DNA from: Leptodontidium sp. MPI-SDFR-AT-0119
Lineage: Eukaryota; Ascomycota; Leotiomycetes; Helotiales; Leptodontidiaceae
Assembly: GCA_020726505.1 (NCBI GenBank)
Contig: JAHLEZ010000016.1
Location: 1,798,001 to 1,862,000, forward strand
Direction: 5' to 3'
Length of the DNA: 64,000 nt
Position numbers and translations under genes: made by a program. The notes under the pieces are model-generated. The model worked only from the letters and a program-made list of their open reading frames with translations, did not search any database and was not told the DNA's origin. Below, piece after piece: positions 9,654-20,088 of this stretch. The first letter of the stretch is position 1, and every line of letters starts with the position of its first letter.

Positions 9654-11650
9654 TGTGACGGTTGGGAGCGCCTAGAGCCTCATTTCCGGTATGCCAGCTA
9701 ACCGAGCCTTACCGAGATTAATTGGCCCCATGGCGCTCCCCCTTTTTATATATAGAGCTCTTCTCTCCTTACCTTCTTTTTTACCTAGTTATAGATTCTA
9801 AGAGACTCTTGTTATCTTTATATATTTAGTGTTAATATGTGAGACCGCTATTACACGTAATTACTGTCTTTATAAAGTAAGCGTTATATTATTTACAACT
9901 CTTTTCTAACCTGTCTAGGAAGATAATAAATATCCTCCCCCTTTTAATTCCCTCGTAAGTAATTACTACAAAACCAACTTAATATAAGGAAGGCTTATAC
10001 TAAGTAATAAGTTCTTAACAAATAGCACCTAAGTTCTCTGTACCCCTAATAAAATCAACTAAAGCTTCGCCCTCCTCCTCCTCTTCTTTGTTACAAAACC
10101 GAAGAAATCAGTAACCCCTTTTCGCCGGACCTCTTCCTCTAACTCGCTAAATTAAGCTGAAAGTTATCCCTCCTTTAGTAGAGTAATCTCTTGCTAAAGA
10201 CGCTAATATATCGACTACCTTTTCTTTCGTTCCCTTACTTGATTCTCCCGATGTCAATACCCTTAAAGTTAATACTTCCTCTAATATACTTAGTGTTAAC
10301 CCTAACTAAGTAACAAGTTAATACACGCCAAGGAGTAGTATAAAGCCTACGAGGACACATACGAGAGAAACGCTAATTGAGAGGCGACTTCACATTTTAA
10401 AAGACCTACTTATAGAAACTTATATAAAAAACCAGTAGTTAAAGATATCTCTTTAATAATAGCGACTTACCACCGGCGAGCTATTACTACGTAGATCTGC
10501 CCTTAGATTTATAACTTTTTAAGATTGTCGGTGCAGTACCGGTTCATGTACCACGTAATATATCGATATATCAGTATGGCGACAGAGTAAATAATGTATG
10601 GTTAAAAATCTGTGTATTTTCTAAGAGAGTGCGAGGAGAGCCAGACTATATACCACCGAATATGCTCCGAAACTAGTCCGGCTAGGCTCTAATCCCTGAC
10701 CTTGACCTGCACCCCCTTTTCCAGACCAAAGTATGCTCATGTAGGGACCTGTGGACCAACAAAGATAAGGGTACTTTTTTTTTTCTCTTAATTAAGGAAA
10801 CTCTTACCCCCGAGTTAGATAAAGGCAAAGGTAAGGCACAAAGCGCCCCTACACTTAAACCTAATAGTCCACCTAATAATAACGATAATAATAATAAAGA
10901 CGATTTTTAGCCTTATTATACCCCTCGTCCTTAGATTCCTTAACTTTCTTATTCTCCTTCTTTCTCTTATCTTTTTATTATGTTTGTAATAACTCGCGTC
11001 GAGAAAATACTTAACTTATAAGAGAAACTTATTAATAGTTATAACTACAAACCTAAGCTTTAGGAAGTTTAAGTCTATAATGCTCTTAAGAGGTACTGTA
11101 CTTACTTTATAAATAATAAGTATTAGAAAGACTAGATCTTTACACAGACTAATAACATAACTCGCACTTTCTTAGAGCTAGTATTTCTTAAGCTAAAGTT
11201 TAACGAAAATAAAACCCCTGTTAATGTTCTCGATCTAGTTAAATAAGTAATTAGATTCTTGACTAACCCATTTAATTAATAAACCGCACAAAATGAGTAT
11301 TTTAAGTGAATAATAAGACTTAAAGAGTCGTTTTAGGACTTTTACTAAAAGTTCTATACGTTAGCACGTCAAGTAAGTATAAATAATAAAGGTAACCTTA
11401 AAATGAACCTTAAAGACAAGCTTTTATCACGCCTACGTAAGAGACTCTTTAATAAGTATTGGCTTTCACGTACTCTTAAAGAATATATTAAGTATATTTA
11501 AACTAAAGACTAAAGATAAGAAATAAAAAGTAAGCACTACTGTACTTCTAAATCTTTAACGGGAAAGTCAAACCTTTTCTCCCAAGGTTATATAAAGGAT
11601 TTACCTTAAGAGATAAATGCCCTTATATATGCCCCTACGTTTACCAGCGT
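9654..11650 (+). mobile_element. Gypsy-type retrotransposon relic (LTR and gag)
   Basis: The element begins TGTGACGG directly after GACGT, as an LTR would. It carries a TATATATAG box-like run near 9750 and then decayed gag. Plus-strand frames at about 11330-11640 read like fungal Gypsy gag: 'FYTLARQVSINNKGNLKMNL' and 'LRKRLFNKYWLSRTLKEYIKYI', then 'KSLTGKSNLFSQGY'. Many TAA/TAG stops and the high AT content indicate RIP. No pol or 3' LTR follows, so it is a truncated 5' fragment. A solo LTR of another family (10526-10761) is nested in it. Exact ends are uncertain. Confidence 0.6.
10526..10761 (+). repeat. Solo LTR with AAGAT target duplication
   Basis: A 236-bp unit begins TGTCGG and ends CCAACA, flanked by AAGAT at 10521-10525 and again at 10762-10766. 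It matches 33849-34104, sharing TGTCGGTGCAGTACCGGTTC and later blocks. No internal region is present, so it is a solo LTR left by recombination between the two LTRs of an insertion into the Gypsy relic. Confidence 0.85.
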
Positions 11651-11655
11651 AAAAA

Positions 11656-11778
11656 ATAATTAGATTAGATTAGATTAATGACTATTAATCTAAATCTAAT
11701 CAAGTAAAATTTGAATTAATCTAATTCTAATCTAATCAAATCAATTAATCTGATTATTAATCGATTAGCTTGATTAAT
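11656..11778. repeat. ATTAGATT/AATCTAAT low-complexity repeat
   Basis: This is a run of interspersed ATTAGATT and AATCTAAT words in both orientations, and therefore locally self-complementary. It marks the border between the RIP-degraded Gypsy relic and GC-balanced DNA to the right. Confidence 0.7.
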
Positions 11779-12353
11779 TTTGCTCACGCTGCATCTTGCG
11801 GCTGTGTCGAAATCAAGCCGGAACCCCTGGCATATTTACTAGGCGTTGACTGAGTTATTGAAGGAGATATTCCTTGATTTCAGTCGCTGCACGAGACACT
11901 CTCAAGCCAAAACACAAGGATTTGGATATGATTTTTTGCACTTTCTTATTTTCTGGGGGAGCCTCGCCAATGCAAGTCTGCCTTCCAAGGCCCGCCTCGC
12001 GCCGTCCCGAACGAATGGATTGGACGACAACACAATAGTGTGGGGGGCGGCCTCTTTCCCGGCCTGTGGATGGCTGGATTCTCGGAGTACAACGTTCTTT
12101 TTACTTCGATGCAATTCCAACAATGGGATGAAGCGGAGGCCCTGGGGTGGGCGTGGTGGGTGGGAAGAGGTGACTCATGGATAAAGGGCTTCAATGGCCA
12201 ACCTCGCAGCCTCATAACTGTTTCCTCTGGAATCTCTTTCCAACCTCAAATTTTACTCCTCAACTGCTAAAAAATCGTTCAAGGAAATCCAAATTTTTTC
12301 CCCCAAATATCAAGTTCAAATGTTGCCCGTGACAAACAACGCATTCAGATATC
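11779..12353. other. Upstream region of the 12.35 kb HET gene
   Basis: GC-balanced DNA without RIP marks. Short open frames occur on both strands but none resembles a known protein or has gene-like structure. It is the likely promoter and 5' untranslated region of the HET gene beginning at 12354. Confidence 0.4.
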
Positions 12354-15240
12354 ATGGAATCGAACCGACGTCCTGGAAAAACCCCACCGTCGACAACACC
12401 TAACTCTCCGCAGAAGAGGTCCGGTAAAAATCGCACTAGGCAGAGAGACATCGTAACGAGCCTACCGCCCAAAGTCCGTGTTTTTGGGGCATCTCGCTAA
12501 CAAATCAAGCCTCAAGCAAATTAAATCGGGATTTAATTATTTATAAATCAAGAAATCAATTATGGCATACTCAACCTAATCTAGATACTCACAATTGGTA
12601 CGAGCTTGAAGACTAATTAGTTTGTGGATATCAAATAGTATTATAATTAATTCGATGACTTGTTTGTGGCGAAGCCTGAAAAGGTCGCTAAAAACACGGA
12701 CTTTGGGCGGTAGGCTCGTAAGTGCTATGTTGCTTGTATAGTACAGTATGGGTCAGAGCGACGCCAAATTACAACGACTGTTCTGGAACCTATAAATGTA
12801 CGTCGCTAACAACCTCACACAGATGTCTACCTATACAAGAAAAAACCAACACCAGCTCCAGCACCGGAAGCATGGTCCTGGTCTACCGCAGCACTCAGCG
12901 TTAGGGAAGAGGGCACAGCATGATGGCCGTGAGACTTTTGAGGCCCCCAACAATCCTACCAATAAGCGTGCATGCCACCTCTCGCTCTCGTCAAACAGCG
13001 AGCTTTGCGAGGAGTGTTCCGCTATACCCTGGAACAAAATTGATCATTGCATGGGTTATGAGGGAAGAGTTGACTGGCATGGCATGCTGATATCGAAGGT
13101 TGGAAGACACTATCGAAATGTCTCGCCTGCTACGACCTGCCCACTCTGCCGCCAGTTGTACGCTCCATGGATAGAATCCTTTCTGAGAAAGTTGGAACCC
13201 TCACATTGGAAAGGAAGAGATCGTCGAGACGAAATACGCATCTTTCGGCATCTCCGGCATCTCAATCATGTCAACGATTTCCAGACATCGCGAAATAAAC
13301 TCAAAGCACATGATGCACCATTTCACATCGCTGTTGTTCCATTCGCGGGCGAGTGGAAAGAGGACTTCAGGCTGCATATATTATCGAGGGGAATGGCTGT
13401 CGTTTTACCAGACGGACGTCCGGAATCAGATATCTTCTCTCCCCAACAAGTATCTCCCACATTTGACCCTGAAATAGTCAAGCCATGGCTGGAGTATTGC
13501 AAAGATCACCACAAGAACTATTGCAGTCCAAAATCACTCAAGGTCAATGGAATGAAGGTCATTGACTGTTTTTCTAAGGACGGAGACATCATAGCACATT
13601 GTTATGGCAACAAATATGTAGCTCTTAGCTATGTTTGGGGTAACCCACCTGCAAAGAGGGCACCACTCTCGACAATAGGCAGAAAAGAGACCCCGCAAAT
13701 GGAGATCACAAAATATACCGATGAACTACCGTTATCGAAGCTTCCCAACGACATTCCACTGACAATTCGAGATGCCATCCAAGTTACTAGGGACCTTGGC
13801 TATCAGTTCCTCTGGGTGGATACGTACTGTATCAATCAAAAGAGCGAAATCGAAAAGCAACAGCAGTGCAGTCGTATGGGGGACATCTATGCTGGCTCGC
13901 AGTTGACAATATTTGCATTGGGACAGGACTCAGAATATGGACTGCCAGGTGTAAGCTCGAGACCTCGATCGAGACCTCGATTTTGGCAACCACAGTGTAC
14001 GAAAATCGGAAAGTACCAAATCATTTCTACCATGGATGACCCGCATAAAGCCATAGACGATGCAAAATGGTCGACTAGAGGATGGACGCTACAGGAAGCA
14101 ATCTTCTCGACTCGCAGTCTGTTTTTCACTGACAGTCAAGCTTATTTTGAATGTAACTCAATGAATCTTTTGGAAGCCTTCAAGACCGACGTGGAAAAGC
14201 TCCATATTCAAAGTCAGCAGCGCGTGATGGCGTTCCACCGTGCAGGAAAATATGTTTGCGGTAACTCAAACAAATTCTCGCATCTGAATGTGAAGTACAA
14301 CGGAGCGAATCATCGCAAGATTGATAACTTGCGCAGATGCCAAACCCATATACAGGAGTACACCAAAAGAGAATTGACAAACAAGGACGATGTCTTGAAC
14401 GCATTTGCAGGTATTGCCCGCTTCTACGCACATACGACTGCAAAGATAGCCAGCTTAGCCGGCTTACCTATTCCTTCCCCAATCGCAACCTCCGGTAATG
14501 TTGAACGAGCTCACTTGGACCATCTCAGCTACGCTCTTTCTTGGATACACCATGTACACGCTTTCAGCATATCAACGCTAAGAAATCCCAAGCCACAACG
14601 CAGAGTAGGATTTCCATCCTGGTCATGGGCTGGCTGGTTCGGTCGAATCAAATCCAAGAGTGACCTCCCCTATTGCTGGACGAGTTACCTGAGCTCCGTA
14701 CGAGTCGGCTTCAAAAAGGATACCCCCAGAAATTTCGCCTGGCTCACTAAACTTAAGCATTACAGGCAATTAATCATAGACCTACTCCTCACAGCCAACG
14801 AGCTCTGCTTCGACGCACATGTCCTCAACCACAAGAAGCTACGATACTGGCAGCGAGACCCAGAAACGCCATCTAAGCGGATCCTATCGAAGGCTATCCA
14901 GGTGAACCTCTCCCGGGGGCCCTGCTCACTAGAAGAGTTCCAGCAGAAGTTAAAAAAGGGAAAACTGGAGTGTGTGATCATTGGCACATATGGAGAACCA
15001 CGCAAGGATGTCTACAAGGCTATCCAGGTCGCGGATAGGAAGTCACCGAAGGCCGAGAAGCGTCGGATAGATCTATTTGAGCGTCAAGAACCAGATGCGA
15101 TTGTTTGTCTCGTCGTCGGGACAAAGGATGGGATATCGGAGCGGTACGGACTTGTCAAGATTACGTTGGAGAATTTGAGCGGCAAAAGTGCTGTTGAGGC
15201 GTGGCGTTTGGGTCCGAAGAAGCGCTTTATACTGCGATAG
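12354..15240 (+). CDS. HET-domain protein, full length
   Basis: The main exon runs 12823-15240 and carries a complete HET domain: 'ALSYVWGN' (13618-13641), 'LWVDTYCINQ' (near 13810-13840), 'RMGDIYAGS', and 'RGWTLQEAIFSTR' (near 14077-14115). The N-terminal part has paired cysteines (CEEC, CPLC) usual for the family, and 'GFPSWSWAGWFG' lies near 14608. I propose a first exon at 12354-12452 encoding 33 basic, Pro/Thr-rich residues that joins in phase to 12823 through an intron ending CTAACAACCTCACACAG. This gives 838 aa. A MITE (12457-12718) sits in that intron's donor. If the first exon is not used, ATG 12796 or 12823 gives 814 or 805 aa. The coding sequence has no internal stop and no RIP signature, so it appears functional. 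The role is non-self recognition or cell death, known for the family. Confidence 0.85.
12457..12718. mobile_element. MITE with 29-bp TIRs and TAA duplication
   Basis: A 262-bp element with perfect 29-bp terminal inverted repeats (12457-12485 and 12690-12718), beginning CGAGCCTACCGCCCAAAGTC. TAA flanks it at 12454-12456 and 12719-12721. A 3-bp TAA target duplication fits PIF/Harbinger-type elements (TWA). There is no coding capacity. It lies inside the splice donor of the HET gene's proposed first intron; the rebuilt empty site would read G-TAA-GT. Superfamily assignment is inference. Confidence 0.85.
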
Positions 15241-15890
15241 ATATGGAGGCAATAGTAAGATTACAGGGTGTTTGTTTAAGTTTTGTATTTTGTTTTAAAA
15301 GCCACCCTGGAGGTGATAGTATAATGAATTTACAGGGGAGTTTAGGTGATCGTCAAGTTGAGTTAGTAATACCGCAGTTAAGCCTCCCCAACTAACTCCT
15401 TAACTACTATATGTCATCCAACAGGGTCAAGAGGAGATTGACTAGCTTCATTCTTAATCTTTTCTAGACACAATTCTAACCCCTCATTTTGAAGCCTTAT
15501 TAAACCTCTCCACATGACTAGTTGCTGAAGTTTCTCTTTTCCTACCAGCCAAAAAACTAGCTATTTTAAAAGCATTCTTGATCTCACGTCCATTCATTTG
15601 AATATTTCGTAAAAGACGCTAATTCCTCATCGCTGAATCTTGGAGTCGAGGGTATATACTACATCGGATCTTAGGTAAAAGGCGGCAATTCCCCCTGTTA
15701 CCACCGGAAGGAGAAGGCGGTCACTAAGGCTAACACTTTAACCTTCTTATCCCCTAATAAGGGTTCATTAAGAGTAGAGCACTCCTTACTCATTACACAA
15801 ACCACCGTGTACGCGTTTATACTAGTGAGAGAGGCAACAGCGCGTTTTCCTCTTGTTTTACTACTTAAAAAACATTTCAGCTTAGCCTTA
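15241..15890. other. Intergenic, no gene seen
   Basis: Downstream of the HET gene. It contains an isolated CCGCAGTTAAG at about 15347-15357 that matches the inner part of the piggyBac-like terminal repeat but has a different flank (CCTCCCC), possibly a truncated element end. No gene or RNA gene is recognised. Confidence 0.4.
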
Positions 15891-16219
15891 TCCCCTTAAC
15901 TGCCAGAAGCACTTCTGACACCTTTTTCTAGGGGGGGGGGTGTGCCATCGCCACAGGGCCCGTGCGCCGGGGAAACAAAAACATCAACAACTACGTTTCC
16001 CTTCCTAATTTCTTACCTAAACACTCTGCTTTCAATGCAATCATCATGCCCGAAGACGCAACGAAAGATCCTATCGATGCAGGGACCTTACGGCCACTTG
16101 TGAAGCCTTTACAACGATGATGACTGCCTGTAATCTTGGTGTTCTTCGCTTAATTTAGGGTCTGGCGGGGTCTCGCTACAGGGGTCTTTAGGGGCACAGA
16201 TTTCTGGCAGTCAAGGGGA
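15891..16219 (+). mobile_element. Non-autonomous piggyBac-like element A1
   Basis: A 329-bp element whose ends are inverted copies: left TCCCCTTAACTGCCAGAA, right TTCTGGCAGTCAAGGGGA. It is flanked by TA (15889-15890 and 16220-16221). Inside, 16046-16117 encodes a short peptide starting 'MPEDATKDPIDAGTLRP' that corresponds to the N-terminus of the transposase at 20254 ('MSESTERDPTDVGTLRP') and of copy C near 60577. It is therefore an internally deleted derivative of that family, ending with a stop after about 24 codons. Confidence 0.75.
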
Positions 16220-16221
16220 TA

Positions 16222-16399
16222 TCCCCTTAACTGCGATTCTGTGCACCGTCCTGAAAGCCCTGTAAGCAAAGCCTGTAAGCGAGACGTCTATCCCCGAAAG
16301 GCGTGCAGATCAGCCGCTAAAGCACTGCCCCGCACGCTGTAGGACGCTGTATGGAGTCTCAACACCCTGAACCAGACGTGGATACCGCAGTTAAGGGGA
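16222..16399. mobile_element. Non-autonomous piggyBac-like element A2
   Basis: A 178-bp element with ends TCCCCTTAACTGCGATTC and ACCGCAGTTAAGGGGA, flanked by TA at 16220-16221 and 16400-16401. It shares its left TA with element A1, so the junction is the palindrome GGGGATATCCCC (16215-16226). No coding sequence. Confidence 0.7.
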
Positions 16400-16401
16400 T
16401 A

Positions 16402-16768
16402 TTATTACATAGGCGTTTTTACTATTACGTTCGTAATTTTTATACACTTATTAATAACGAAACTTCTCGCTCTCTTCCTCTCCCCCTTTTCTTTTTTTAA
16501 AAAAAGGTGTTATATATAATAAATCGAACCACAATACTAGCTTTCTTTCTACTTAAATAGCTAGAGACTTACGGGAATTCGCCCACGAGAACAACTAACC
16601 CATTGCTAGCCAAGAACCAAGTGGAGACGCCTACGAAGGTCCGCCGTGGACCACCTGGCTCAGTCAACCAAATAGAGTATAAACCCTATTTATGCTGAGG
16701 TTGAATGACGGCTAACTAAATTTCCATCTAGACCTAGATTCGCACGACGGGTAACAGCTCCTCAAAAT
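16402..16768. other. Intergenic, no gene seen
   Basis: AT-rich to about 16560, including a polypyrimidine/poly-A stretch near 16470-16510, then GC-balanced. No gene is recognised. The right part may have been the promoter of the RING-finger pseudogene. Confidence 0.35.
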
Positions 16769-17453
16769 GTGCTGTGGCGGCCTCGACGCAAGGACAATGC
16801 GGGATATGATCAAAATCCTTGGACACAAGTATCCCATTCTCGGAGAAAGGCGAGAATGTTGCGTGACAATGAGAATGAGAGGTTGCAAAGAAGGAAATGT
16901 CGGCGTGTCGACATCGATACCACACACTACGAGGAGGAGACGCCAAAGCCCTCGAGGAGAGAATTGCACCACCATTCTCCACGTGATAAGAACGGCGTTA
17001 GGCCCGTAATAATAAAGGGAAGGCTTCGAAACCCCCTTCCTCGAGTCGTTCAAATCCCTCCGATGCCTGAAAAATCCGTCGACTGCATAATGTGCATGAG
17101 TGATGACGTCCCTTAGTCGAAGTCTGCCAAGCTGAACTGTGGTCATCGAATATGTAATTCATGCTTAAAGTGCACGTTTAGGCTTTCATTACAGGATCCA
17201 ACATATTCAAATCCGACTTGCTGTTCGAAAGCTATTCCAATCGAATCGCTAGAGCTGCTATTCGACAATGATTTGAAAGGTGGAACAGGAAGTTTCAAGA
17301 ATTCCAAACAAAGACACACACTTCAGCTCCGAAGCGATGGTTAGACAATGCCTCAGCCCCATGGACCATGGCTAAGAAATTCAAGGAGATCATGAAGTTC
17401 ACCTCTTCACTGGCTGGTAACCACGCAGAAGCAAAAAGAATACCGTCTTAAAA
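16769..17453 (+). pseudogene. RING-finger protein pseudogene (RBR-like)
   Basis: The N-terminal basic region (16769-17070) leads into a RING-like pattern at about 17083-17225: 'CIMCMSDDVP' then 'SKSAKLNCGHRICNSCLKC' and a later 'CC'. The spacing and the downstream 'PIESLELLFDNDLK' resemble the first RING of fungal IBR/RBR E3 ubiquitin ligases. TAG at 17114-17116 interrupts the finger, and a one-base shift near 17280 moves the following 'WNRKFQEF' into another frame, ending TAA at 17451-17453. No IBR cysteines follow, so even a repaired version would lack the second half. Family assignment is from memory of motifs. Confidence 0.6.
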
Positions 17454-19146
17454 CTCACTATGTCCCCAGGATCGTGGGCAAGGTTCAACACACATTAAAA
17501 ATAGCACATCTATAGAGCATAGGAAGCCATCTCGAATGGTCATATCAGGTGCGGGAGTGGGCCTACGTGACAAAATGGTCCAGTATATCAGAGGGTCCCA
17601 TGAGAGGCAAAACTCCATTCTCGATGACTTAGAGAAAAGCAGGCTCTTTTCATCCCGACCTGAGTTTATTGTATAGCAAAGAGGCATTAACATCTTAATA
17701 AACAATCGCAGAGAACCTGCGTTTAGTGACACTGGAGCTGGCCAGAACATGATTTCGGAATGCCGCAGGAAGGAACTCGGGCTCAAGATGCGACACCAGT
17801 ATACTTCGTTTCCTATGGGAAGCTCCAAAAGGATATACTCTCCTGGTACTGTTGAAGTGCCAATTGCTTTTGAGGACGATCGTACGAATATCATAACGAT
17901 TGTGGCCCATGTTGTTCACAAGTAAGTATCTACTTTCTCAGAATCGTAGCTGCCGATCTTAGCGCAGTTTTCAAGGAAGCATTTAGTTCCATCTCGAAGC
18001 GACAAAGTAGTCAAAAATTATGCCAAATGTTAAGCGGCGTCTTTTTCCTGGAGTTTATGAGTTCTACCAAACATCTTCATTCTGACAGAGAGCTAACAAG
18101 GTATTTAGTTTCGCCTATGATATACTTCTCGGAGAAAATTTCTTACAGAAGTTCGGGTGTCTAACTACATTTGCACATAGATTTGTTCCCTGTTTGTTCT
18201 CCCTAAAATCGAGATGGTCGTTCAACCTCCTCGGAGAAACTACCCATCGTTTGCGCGGGCGACTAGGAGCCAAAGGGTTAGATATCCTGGCCCTCATGGA
18301 CATTGGATCTGTACGCAACGTAATGAATGCAGAGTGGGCTATGGCCAGGGCAGGGGATAGTGACTTTGAGATCTTATCCGGACCAGAGAATTGTGGCTGG
18401 ATGGTATTTCCCGATGGTACAGAAGAGGCTACCATTGGTCAGGCACGGACGACTATGACACTACCAGACGGGGAAATTGTCCCTGTCGTCTTTGAACTAC
18501 TTCCTAACTGCTATATGAACGTGGTTCTTGGACAAGAGTTTGTTTTTAGCAATCATGTATATTCACGATATGCCGATGCAATAGTAAGTTACAGATCAAC
18601 AACGCGAACAGCGGTGACGAGCTGATGCCCATGGGCTACATAAAAAGGAGATTCGGGAAGAAGACGAAAAAGGGGGGCGCAGTGCTCTACTCAAAGGCGC
18701 AAGAAGATGATCTGAACCGACAAGTGGAATGGAACCTTAAGTATGAGCATGGGCGAACGGCACCTATTGCGGAGTGGAACCAGGAGAATACTAGACGGGA
18801 AGAGTACGAACGATCTTAAAAAACAAACTGGCAGCCTACTACGCCACTTATCCGGTATAAACCTGATGTCTCCCAGGGTGAACTAGTAGACAGGAGTCCA
18901 GATTCCTCAAACTCGAATCCTAGTGGAAATTCTATTACGGCAGGTTCGACAGGTTCGACAGATTCCGACAGTGGCGCTTTGGGTTCGGCTTCGAGTAGAG
19001 TCTCAACATTGAAGGACTCTACTGACAATTCGTCCGATTACAGTCAGCTAGCTGTAAATGAGACGATCCCGTGGGACAGTGTTGATCAGGTCGATTTCGC
19101 TAGTGTAGAAGCTTTAAGTTACAGTGGGACAACTGAACTTTCTTGA
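17454..19146 (+). pseudogene. Double retropepsin-like aspartic protease gene, broken
   Basis: Two retropepsin-like modules lie in tandem on the plus strand. The first (about 17690-18165) has 'FSDTGAGQNMISE' with D-T-G and ends in 'DILLGENFLQKFGCLTTFAHRF'. The second (about 18270-18580) has 'LALMDIGSVRNVMNAEWA' with D-I-G, and 'VVLGQEFVFSNHVYSRYAD'. An acidic, Ser-rich tail follows to TGA at 19144-19146. Breaks: a TAG in the N-terminal part near 17670; a probable intron or defect between 17922 and 18105; a frame change near 18582; and TAA at 18817-18819 where Gln is plausible. The hydrophobic-LG motif after each DxG is the usual flap/C-terminal signature. Similar genes occur as unannotated cellular proteins in fungi; the function is unknown. 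Introns are uncertain. Confidence 0.55.
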
Positions 19147-19534
19147 TAGTAGTGGAGGATAAGTGTGGTTGGTTAGACACCTCCATAAAATATCGCACTC
19201 AAGTAAGCTTTGTACTTGCTCTAGTCCACAAGATATAGCCACCAGCTACAGATCTGAATTTCAAATTTTATGAATTATTTCCAATTTGTTTGAAATATCT
19301 GTATTTGTCCTCCTCTTTCATACAGTACTTTGCATTTAAAATTCAACTCGTCTCCGCCCCTTCTCTCCATCACAAAGTATAAAAGAAGTCCGGCCGCTTG
19401 TCTCCAAGGGCTTCAGCCTCTTTATCATTCAAGCCTGTGACCCAATATCCCTGGCCAGGCGGTCGGGTTCGGCTTCCTGGATACTGTGAGGTCCGTGGTA
19501 TCAGGCTCGCAATTATTTGTGTTCGCAGTTTTCA
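19147..19534. other. Intergenic, no gene seen
   Basis: Spacer between the retropepsin-like pseudogene and the AAA fragment. TATAAAA at about 19378 and an ATG near 19398 could be a chance promoter and start, but the sequence before 19535 does not resemble the AAA family. Confidence 0.3.
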
Positions 19535-20000
19535 TGTTATTAATAGTGTAGGGTCAGGAGAATTCCGGGTCCTAATCATAACCACCAACTATATCAAACT
19601 TCTCGATGAAGCGCTTATACGGCCTGGCCGCGTAGATATAAAGGTCGAGCTGGGGCTCGCTAACAAGAAGATGACGGCCGACCTGTTTTATATCGTCTTT
19701 AAGCCTATGAAAGGTGACTCCTTACCCTCAAAGACCGTTCAATTGGAGGTAGGAGCAGAAGAAGACGCTGAGGACGGAAAGGCACACGACGCTGCAACAC
19801 GGCAGATTGAAGAGGCCAAGAGAGTGGATCAATTAGCAGGAGAGTTTACTACGAAGGTCCCGGAACTAGAATTCAGTCCAGCCGAGATTTCATTATTTCT
19901 TTTCGAGCACAGGCAATCACCTGGACATGCCATTGATAACGTGGAGATATGGATGGCCAAGATACAGGAGGATAGGGGGAAGCTAGTGATGAATAGCTAA
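19535..20000 (+). pseudogene. BCS1-like AAA ATPase, C-terminal fragment
   Basis: The open frame reads 'VLIITTNYIKLLDEALIRPGRVDIKVELGLANKKMTADLF', the sensor-1 TTN and the arginine-rich RPGRVD segment of BCS1-type AAA ATPases, followed by a typical C-terminal helical part ('EFTTKVPELEFSPAEI', 'SPGHAIDNVEIWM') and TAA at 19998-20000. Walker A and B and the transmembrane BCS1 N-terminal domain are absent upstream. Family members act as mitochondrial AAA chaperones, but many fungal paralogues are of unknown role. This piece cannot bind ATP and is a truncated remnant. Confidence 0.7.
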
Positions 20001-20088
20001 GTCTGCGGGATCTGATTCCACCACCTGTGGCACATAAATAGTGTTCTCGAAGTTGTGAGTAAGTTTGATGATGATTTCCGGGGGACTA

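Noticed and set aside
12340..12420. tRNA-like T-loop word (GGTTCGATTCC on the minus strand)
   Set aside because: The flanking bases do not form the T stem, and no acceptor, D or anticodon arm could be folded around it.
17448..17894. Minus-strand frame opposite the retropepsin-like gene
   Set aside because: The plus strand encodes recognisable protease motifs over the same DNA, so this is the antisense shadow.
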